From NCBI RefSeq assembly GCF_947250775.1, contig NZ_OX366349.1:868001-932000 (forward strand): a DNA stretch of 64,000 nucleotides, in the 5' to 3' direction. The position numbers were made by a program, and so were the translations under genes. The notes beneath the pieces were generated by a model that saw only the letters and a list, made by a program, of their open reading frames with translations, had not been told where the DNA came from and searched no databases. Positions 1 through 9,000 of the stretch are shown here, one piece after another. The stretch is from Wolbachia endosymbiont (group A) of Rhinocyllus conicus (lineage in GTDB: Bacteria > Pseudomonadota > Alphaproteobacteria > Rickettsiales > Anaplasmataceae). Within the stretch, counting starts at the first letter, position 1. The number at the start of each line of letters is the position of its first letter.

Positions 1-19
1 AAATGCCGTAGAAATTAAA

Positions 20-3000
20 ATGAGTCTAAAAAAATATGAAACAGGATTATCTTTTGAAGACCTTTTTAAAATAGAACAGATAAGTAAATATAAACCAAGT
101 GGTGCCGATCAACAATTTACAGGTAGTTTTCTTAAGATACCTAATTCTGATGAATTAAAGGTAAAATTTGATCAGGCAATCACTTCTCAGCATGCTACTT
201 CTTCTGATGGTAAAGATTTATTACCAGATTATAAAAGGCTACTTGCTGAGGTAGCAGATGCAATTTATCCTATTAAAGATTTGATTACTAATGAAGCAAG
301 ATTACAAGCCATTCTTAATGGTTTATTTAGTAGTTACAGCGATTTAAAGCTACAGGAAACTTCTTCTAAGACTGTAATCATACCTGAATTTCAAGTAGGA
401 GCAGGTGGTCGTGTTGATATGGTAATTCAAGGTATTGGTCCTTCGCCTCAGGGTACTAAAGAATATACTCCTATAGCGCTGGAATTTAAGCTTATAGATA
501 AAAACTTAAATCAAGATCAGCTAAAACAGGAAGTTGATAAATTAACAAAAGAACAAAATGTTAGATATGCTAAAGGGGCAGCACTGAAAACAATAACAGA
601 TAGTGACAAAATGCTTTTCATGGGCGTAGTTGTTAATGTGAAAGCTAAAGATAAAAATTCTTTAATATTAACGAGTGATGAGTTTGTTCCTGCTATAGTA
701 GTTCATAGTTCTATTGATATAGCTAAGAGAAAACATTTAGAAGGAATACAAGAGATAACTCAGAGACTTAAAAATATTGGTATACAAGAAGAGAATTTAC
801 GTACATTAGAATCTGCAACAGCAGAAAAAGATTATCATTATTGGCTGCAACAACATGATATAGCTGATATTGCAAGAATAGAATACGGTTATGGAGCTGA
901 TACATTATTTGAAGTAGTGGGATCATCAGAACACATAGTTAATCAATTGCAACAGTTTCAAGATAGCGTAACAACAAGAGGTGAAAGAAGGCCATTAACT
1001 TTAATTGTTAATTTAGATAATAATCACTGGGTTACGTTGGTCGTTGCCTATCAAAATGGGCAGTATAATGGATACTATGTAGACTCGTTGGGTAATAGTG
1101 TTCCAGATAATATTCGTCAAGTTTTACAACAGGCTCAAATTAACGTTCATGATGTTCCTGTTACTCAACAAAGAGATGGTTATAATTGTGGCTTATGGGC
1201 GTTAGAAAACGCTAGAGGTATTAATGCTGTGTTGCAAGGAAGTAGAAGTAATATTCCTGATGAAATACGTAACCGTTTGCAAGTTCAAGGAAGAGATGAA
1301 GCTTATTTTATACGCACGAGAGAAAATGTTTCAGACAAATTAAGTATAGATCCACAACGTATAGCTAATCTAGAGACTGTACTTGCTGAAACACAAGCAC
1401 CTAGAAAGAAATTTGACCTGAATAATTGTGTAAAACAAGGTAGTAGAAAAAGAAGAAGTATTAATCCTTGTTTATTTTCATTGGATGATGTAAAAAAGTT
1501 TATTAAGGGAAGGGTAGATGAAAATAATATAGATAAGATTATAGTTGATAGTGAAAAGTTCCTAACTTATGTTAAAAGTAGTCAAAATGAAGGGAAAAAT
1601 GCTCAGCTAATAGAGTTCGTTGGAGATAAAAATATCGAAGGTAATCATAAGTACTTATTTGATAGGGTAGTTGAAGATCAAGGGTACGGACGTTATATTG
1701 AAAATGAACGTATTAAGAATTTGCACGGTGACATTTCACAGCAAACTGGTAGTACAACAAAAAGCTCAAAGTTGAAAAGCAGGTTAATGAACGCTGCAGG
1801 TGGAATACAATTAATAAGAGGAATTCATGGAGCTATTGTATCTTGTAAAGATGGAACAGCAATAGATTGTGGATTAAATTTAGGTGGGATAGGATGGTCT
1901 TTTGCATCTCAACCAATTGAGAATGTAATGGTTAAAATTACTCCAAAAGTTGTAGCATCAGCTGAAAAGGTTGCAGGAAAAATTGTATCAGGCACTCTGG
2001 GTAAACAGACAAAATTTGCTATTCGGATTGCAGGTGTAAAGTTTGGAAGTACAATAGCAAAAGGTACGGCAGGAGCTATAGCTGGTGTTTTTGATATTGT
2101 TGATATAGGTATGTCAGCAAGTAATCTTGTTGATTGTAAAAAAAGAGAGGATAGTGATAATCCATGTGGAGAAAAGGAGATAAGAGATAATATAGCATCT
2201 ATATCCTTTTCTAGTATATCGTTTGTTTCTGGTGTTGCTCTTACAGCAGCAAGTATGCCGGTGGTTGGTATTGCAGTTGGATTTGGGCTCATGGTAGGTT
2301 ATGGAATTTATAGTGGTGTCAGCAATATCATAGAGTATGAGAAAAAGTATGATACAACCCATGGAGAGAACTGGAGTATTTTTTGGCGTACACTTCTTTT
2401 TCAACCTATGGCAGCTGATGTGCAGCATCTTGCAGCTAGGAAAGACACAGTTAATAGTTTAGCTAAAGGAGTGTGGCAAGCTTTAAATAATAGCCCTAAT
2501 AGTACTGTTGCTTATGGTATTGGTCTTGGAAAAGTAAGCGGTAATACCCTTCGTCCAGATTATGCAAAGATTCTTATGAATAAAGCAGAAAGAGCCAATA
2601 CAAGAAATCTTTCACGTATTATACCTCATAGTATTGAAGGTGCTAGCAGGGTTTGTTTACCACAGGTTACTGACCAAGATTATGAAAAAGAAGGTACAAA
2701 AAATTCATTCGACTTTGCTTCGTATTATTGTGAAAATTCAGTGGTTATTAGTCACGATAATAGGGTAAAAGCAAAACAAAAGGATAAAACAATTGTTTAT
2801 GATTTAAGCAATGTAGACAAAGGTACCATCATAGGAAGTGATGAATGGAACAATAATTTTCTAATTGACTCAAGTACAGCAGAAATAGTTGGTGGTAGTA
2901 ATAAGGTAGTAAATAGGTTTGTTGTAAATAACGCTGACTTCTCAGGTAAAATTATTGGTGGAAGTAACACTGTTAATATACTTGATTTAAGCCAATTGAA

Positions 3001-6000
3001 AGATCCAGTTATAGGAATGAACGTTAACTATCGTTTTAAGCCTAATGCCTCTGGGTCATTAAAGGCAAGAGTAAATGGTCGTTGGTTAATCAATGATCAA
3101 ATTGATAATAATGGCATCTTTAATTATTACTATGTTGGAAGAAAGAACAAGGTGGATGAGATTTTGTGCATGGGTTACTCTGAGCACTTTATAGGAACCG
3201 ATGATCGTGAGGTTATAATAGATAGTGGCGGTGGTCTTGATAAAAATAGGAAAGATGTAGTTGAAAATTGTAAAAAAGTAATTATTTCGCCGTATACTAC
3301 AGTCAAGGGTGGAAAGAGCAATTATACTTTTTACGTAAAAGCTGCAGACTACAAAGGTAAGGGTTTATATTCAGAAATTGATGTAGATGGAACAGGAACT
3401 ATAATTTTTCCGGAAATCGATTTATTAGGTGATTGTGATCAAATCACTTATTCCACAGACAGTAATACTTTATCTTTAAAAATAAATTTTGGTCAAAACA
3501 ATCAATTTACTCTTGATGTAAAAAATTATGTTGAGCAAAGCAGTAATAAACCTCGCTTTGCACTAATAGATAAAAATGGTAGTAATATTGTTCCTAAGAT
3601 TGAAAGATCAGACTCATCAACTATAAAAATTACTTCATTTGAATTACATTCAGAACATTCCCTAGATAATTTTGACAATGTTGAAAATCATTACAAAAAA
3701 ATTCTAAATAATCATAAGAGTTATAAAGTCTTTGGTGTTATTAGAGATAAAGTACAAAATCAGGATAATAGTACAGTTCCACATATGTTTTTTGGTTCTT
3801 CAGAAGATGATATAATAAATTTTGATCAAGGAGCCATAGTTGCTAGAGGTGGAGATGGAAGTGATGTGTATTTTATTAGCAATGATATAAATAGTAGAGA
3901 AGTTAAAATTGATAATAATTCAAATGATAAAAAACTGGATATACTATTTATGCCAATGGTTGAAAAAGATTTTTCAATCCAGCAATGTGACCTCTATTTA
4001 AAGCACAATAATAGTAACATTCGAGTAAAAAATTACCTTCAAGATTCTAATTATAGGCATCTTATAATTATGAATAAAAAAGGAGAAACTTTTATCCCTA
4101 ATATACAGTCAATATCATGTTCTCCCTCTTCTTCGAGAAATGGTAAATTAGTTCCTTTTTTCCACGCTACACGAGCTCAAAACATGTTTGTGTTACCTAA
4201 AGATTTTCAAGATGATCATGTAGTGATAGATTCCCGTCTTGAAGATATTGAGCGATATAGAAACAAAGATCATCTTTTACTGATAAGGAATAACGAGGTT
4301 CCTTTTATAATAAAAGTAGAAAATTTTTATGATAATCAAAGTAAATGGAGAAACGTTAATTTTTTTCTGTGGAATGATGGTAATTTTTCCTCATATCTTG
4401 GCTTACAGCAAGAAGTTAATGGAATAATGGACTATCAAGATAAACTTAAGAGTGATTATGAGAAAACTGTAAAAGAATACACTATAGACTTCACTGAGTC
4501 TGTCGATATTACACATAATCAAAATGGTACTTTAAATTCGATAGAGGAAGATGAAAAGCGTATAGGAGTAATGATACTAAAGAATATTACTCCAGATCGG
4601 ATTAGAGTTTCTAGTAGTAACACAGATTTGGTGTTTTCTGATGAAGTATCCAATCACACAATCAATATAAAGAATTGGAATAATTCTGAGTCTCATAGAA
4701 TTTCTACGTTGGAGTTTGATCTAGGTTTAGAACCAATAACGCTCCGTAGATTAGATAGGTTTAGCTTATATGAAGTAGGGAAAGTACAAGACCTAATTGA
4801 AAAAGCTTCAGAGAATTATAAAAATAAAAGTAAATATGCTCCTAAAGTAGAAAATGACTTTAAATGTTTAGTATCGATTGATAATTTTATAATGGAAAAC
4901 AAGAACCCAATATACCAATGTTTAAGTTTTTCTTCACTTCAGGACCATGTAAGCTTTACAGAAAATTCCTGTAGTTTAGAACAAATTGAGGAATTAAAAA
5001 ATAAAACGCCAAGTAGTAATCAGATTTTAACATTGCTTGAAAAGTTAGAAAACAACCTTTTGCTGAATGGCTATGATTCAAACATAATAGATCAGTGCAA
5101 TAATTGGATGATCTCTTCAGGGTTGGGAGTATTGAAACCTTTGGTAAGTACAGCAGTTTATGAAGGTAAATGGGATGAAGTTAAAACCCTTCTTGATAAA
5201 ACTGCTAAAAAAAGTAATGTTGATATTGAATATAAAAATCAGTGTTCACAGAACTGGACGCCTTTGCATTATGCTACTTACAACGGTAATGTAGAATTAA
5301 GCAAGAGTGTATTCAAAGCATTTTTAGAGAAGAAAGGTAATATTAATGCTTTAGAGAGTACTAGTTGCAACAGTGATAATTGGGCGCTTTTGCACTATGC
5401 TGTTCATTATGGTAATCCTGATATGGTTAGCTTTCTTATAGATAAAGGTGCTAGTATTGAAATTAGAAGTAAGGAGGGTAAGACACCCCTGCATTTGGCT
5501 GTTGAAGAAGCAAAGCAAAACGTAATTAATCTTCTTCTTGATAGAGGTGCTGATATCGAGGCTAAAAACAACGATGGTAGAACACCTCTATACTTAGCCG
5601 CTTACAATAATGACTCAGGTGTAATTGAACTTCTTTGTAACAGGATCAAGACTAAAAGTAATGACGCATTTAAAATGATAAAACAGGTTGAATTTTTAAA
5701 GAAGGAAGTTGTTAACCAAGCAAATATTCCATCTAACGCAAAAAGATTGGTAGAGTTTTGTATAAGTAGTTTAAAAGGTTCGATAAAAAGTACAGCAAAA
5801 AAGGTGCTAAAGGATGGTATGCTGCATAATCGTAGTGCTTCGACTATTGAACTTTTGGATGAGATTTATAATTTTGATGAAAAGTTGTTTGATAGAGCAA
5901 TTAAGGAAGCTGTAAGTGACGTATACTGGCAAGTAGATAAAAAAGAAATATTAAGGTTTATATACAGTCATAATAACCCTGGTCAGAGTATCTCAGGTTA

Positions 6001-9000
6001 TATGGCTGTGTTTGATAAAATGCCGAAGAACGATGGTGCAGTATTTGAGTTAGCTCACCGTATTAAAAGTACAGTGAACTCTAATAAATATTCCGGGGTC
6101 AGTTCAGAAAAAAGATCTGATCTTGAAAGGCTAAAAAGTAAATTACCAGAGTCAGTGAGAAATGCGGTATTTTCATCAGAGGTATGTATTAAAAATGTTG
6201 AGTATGGAAGGTACTTGTACTCACCTAATAATGATTGTATGTACCACTTAAACAATTGTGATAGGGATAGGCGGTATGTGTTCACTTGGCCTTCAAATGG
6301 AAATAGTGATCAATTTAAGTGGAAGGTTGAGCTCAATGGCGATAATGTGTATCTAAAGAATGTTGAGTATGGAAGGTACTTGTACTCACCTAATAATGAT
6401 TGTATGTACCACTTAAACAATTGTGATAGGGATAGGCGGTATGTGTTCACTTGGCCTTCAAATGGAAATAGTGATCAATTTAAGTGGAAGGTTGAGCTCA
6501 ATGGCGATAATGTGTATCTAAAGAATGTTGAGTATGGAAGGTACTTGTACTCACCTAATAATGATTGTATGTACCACTTAAACAATTGTGACAAGGATAG
6601 GCGGTATGTGTTCACTTGGAAATCAGGGGAAAGTGTTATCAATGGTGTTTGGAAGATTGAAGATTGTGGATCTACTCGCAAGAGACGTAGTATACAAGGG
6701 TCAAATGGTTATAATCAAAGTGTAGTAGACTATCAGTCAATATTGACTGAAGAAAATAGTCAGCAAATAGCAAGTAGAACATCTGCTATGGTTGAAGATG
6801 TTGAAAGGCACACCTTTTTAAATCAGTCAAAAAATAAGTTAGATTTAGATAGTTGTTTAAATAATAGAGGGAGAAGCAACGCTGCGGATTCTATGAGGAG
6901 AGATGTTTGTAGTGAACTCAATGCAAGTGGGAGAAAAAATATTGTTCTAAGCGGAAACGATGTATGTACAATTACTTCAGGTCATGAAACACTTGATATT
7001 GAAAACTTCCCTATTCAAGAGGTAATCATTAATGAGGATGTCAATGGAAAGAAAAGTTTAAGAAGTATATTAGATTTACATCAGCTGGTACAGCAAGTAG
7101 ATAGGGATTTGAGTATAAAACCGACACCAACGATTATTAAAGACAAAAATGATTTATTAATTAAGTTATCTATATCAGCTACCGGCTTGCAGCAAGATGT
7201 AATAACAGTTAGGCTGAAGGATGCACTTATAAATAAGTGGTATAAAAAACTACAAATTATTTTTGATAATGCACCGGTGGAAATAGATGGTAATCTAGAT
7301 TTAAAGTCTTCATTCTTTATTTCTGATGAGAAAATTATTGTAGTAAGACCTCAAGACATAGAAGAAAATAGTAAACTAATTATATCTAAAAAAGCAGGGC
7401 GGTATACCTACCTTCATGATAAATATGACTTGATAGTTACCAATGCCTTTAATGCTGGCATAGAAGCAAATGAGTTGTGTATTATATATTTTAGAGATTT
7501 CTATAAAGAACCTGAAATGAAAACATTATCTATAAAATTTACTGACAAAGAGATATTATTAAGTAATGAAGTAGATAAAATACATAATTCAGATAGTATT
7601 GATAAATTAAATAATGTGAGTTCTATTGTTAATTCACAAGAGAGTTCTATACATTTAGAGGTTCCAAACAGTGGAGACATAAATGCTCAAGGTAAACTTG
7701 ACAGAACACTGTTGCATCTTGCTTCCGAGGCGGGTGAATTTGATAAGGTTAAACTTCTTCTTGATAGAGGTGCTAATATTGAAGTTCAAGATAAATTTGG
7801 GTACACACCAATATTTCTTGCTACTCAATCAGGTAAATGGAGCGTGGTAGAACTTCTTCTTGATAGAGGAGCTAATATTGATGCTCAAGACAAGGAAGGT
7901 AAAACACTTTTACACTTTGCTGCATCAGGAAATAATTTGGATATGGTTCAATTCCTTCTTGACAGAGGTGCAAGTATCGAAGTTCAAGACGGGCGTGATT
8001 GGACACCGATACTTTATGCTGCTCAGTCAGGTAAATGGGGTGTGGTCAAACTTCTTATTAGTAACGGTGCAAAATTTAATAATGAGATAACGTATCAGGG
8101 AACGCCTTTACATTTTGCTGCTCAAGGGGGTAATTTGGATATAGCTCAATTCCTTCTTGATGAAGGTGCTGTCATCGAATCTCAAGACAAAGATGATAAA
8201 AAGCCTTTAGATCTTGCTGTTGAAGCAGGAAGGTTGAACGTAGCAAAACTTCTTCTTGATAGAGGTGCTAGTGTCAATGCTAAAGATAAGAATGATAGAA
8301 CACCTTTAGACTTAGCTACTAAAGGAGATATGATAGAGCTTTTGAAGAGAGCGCAGATGGATCAAGGATTGTCAATCAATGCACGAGAGGGCACTTTTGA
8401 TAAAGTGGAAGATCTTATTGCTCAAGGTGCTAATTTAGAAGCTAAAGATAATAATGATAATACTCCTCTACATAATGCTTGTAATAATGGTCACTTTAAC
8501 GTAGCAAAATATCTTATCGAAAAGGGAGCTAGTTTAAAGGCTAAAAATAAAGACAATAAAACACCTTTAGAGTTGGTTGAGCAAAAGGGTTACACAGATA
8601 TAGTGGAAATTTTAAAACAAACACAATTAAATCTGGATAGAGAATTATTGATTGCTGTAGAAAAAGAAGATCTTGGTAAAGTTAGAGACAATATCAGACG
8701 AGGTGCTAATGTTAATGCTCAAAGTAGGCTGGGTTGGGTCTCTGTGTTCTGGGCAATTCAAAAGGATAATTTAAATATAGTTAAACTTCTCGTAAATAAC
8801 GGTGCTGATATTAATGCCAAAGATAATGAAAGTTGGATGCCTCTTCATTGGGCTGTTCAATTGGGTTCATTAGATGTAGTTAAGTATCTTGTTGAGAGAG
8901 GTGCTAATATTAATGCTTTAACTGCTGACGGTAGAGCACCTTTAGAATTAGCTGTTCAAAAGAATTGCGTAGATATAATAGAATTTTTGAAAAAAGCACA

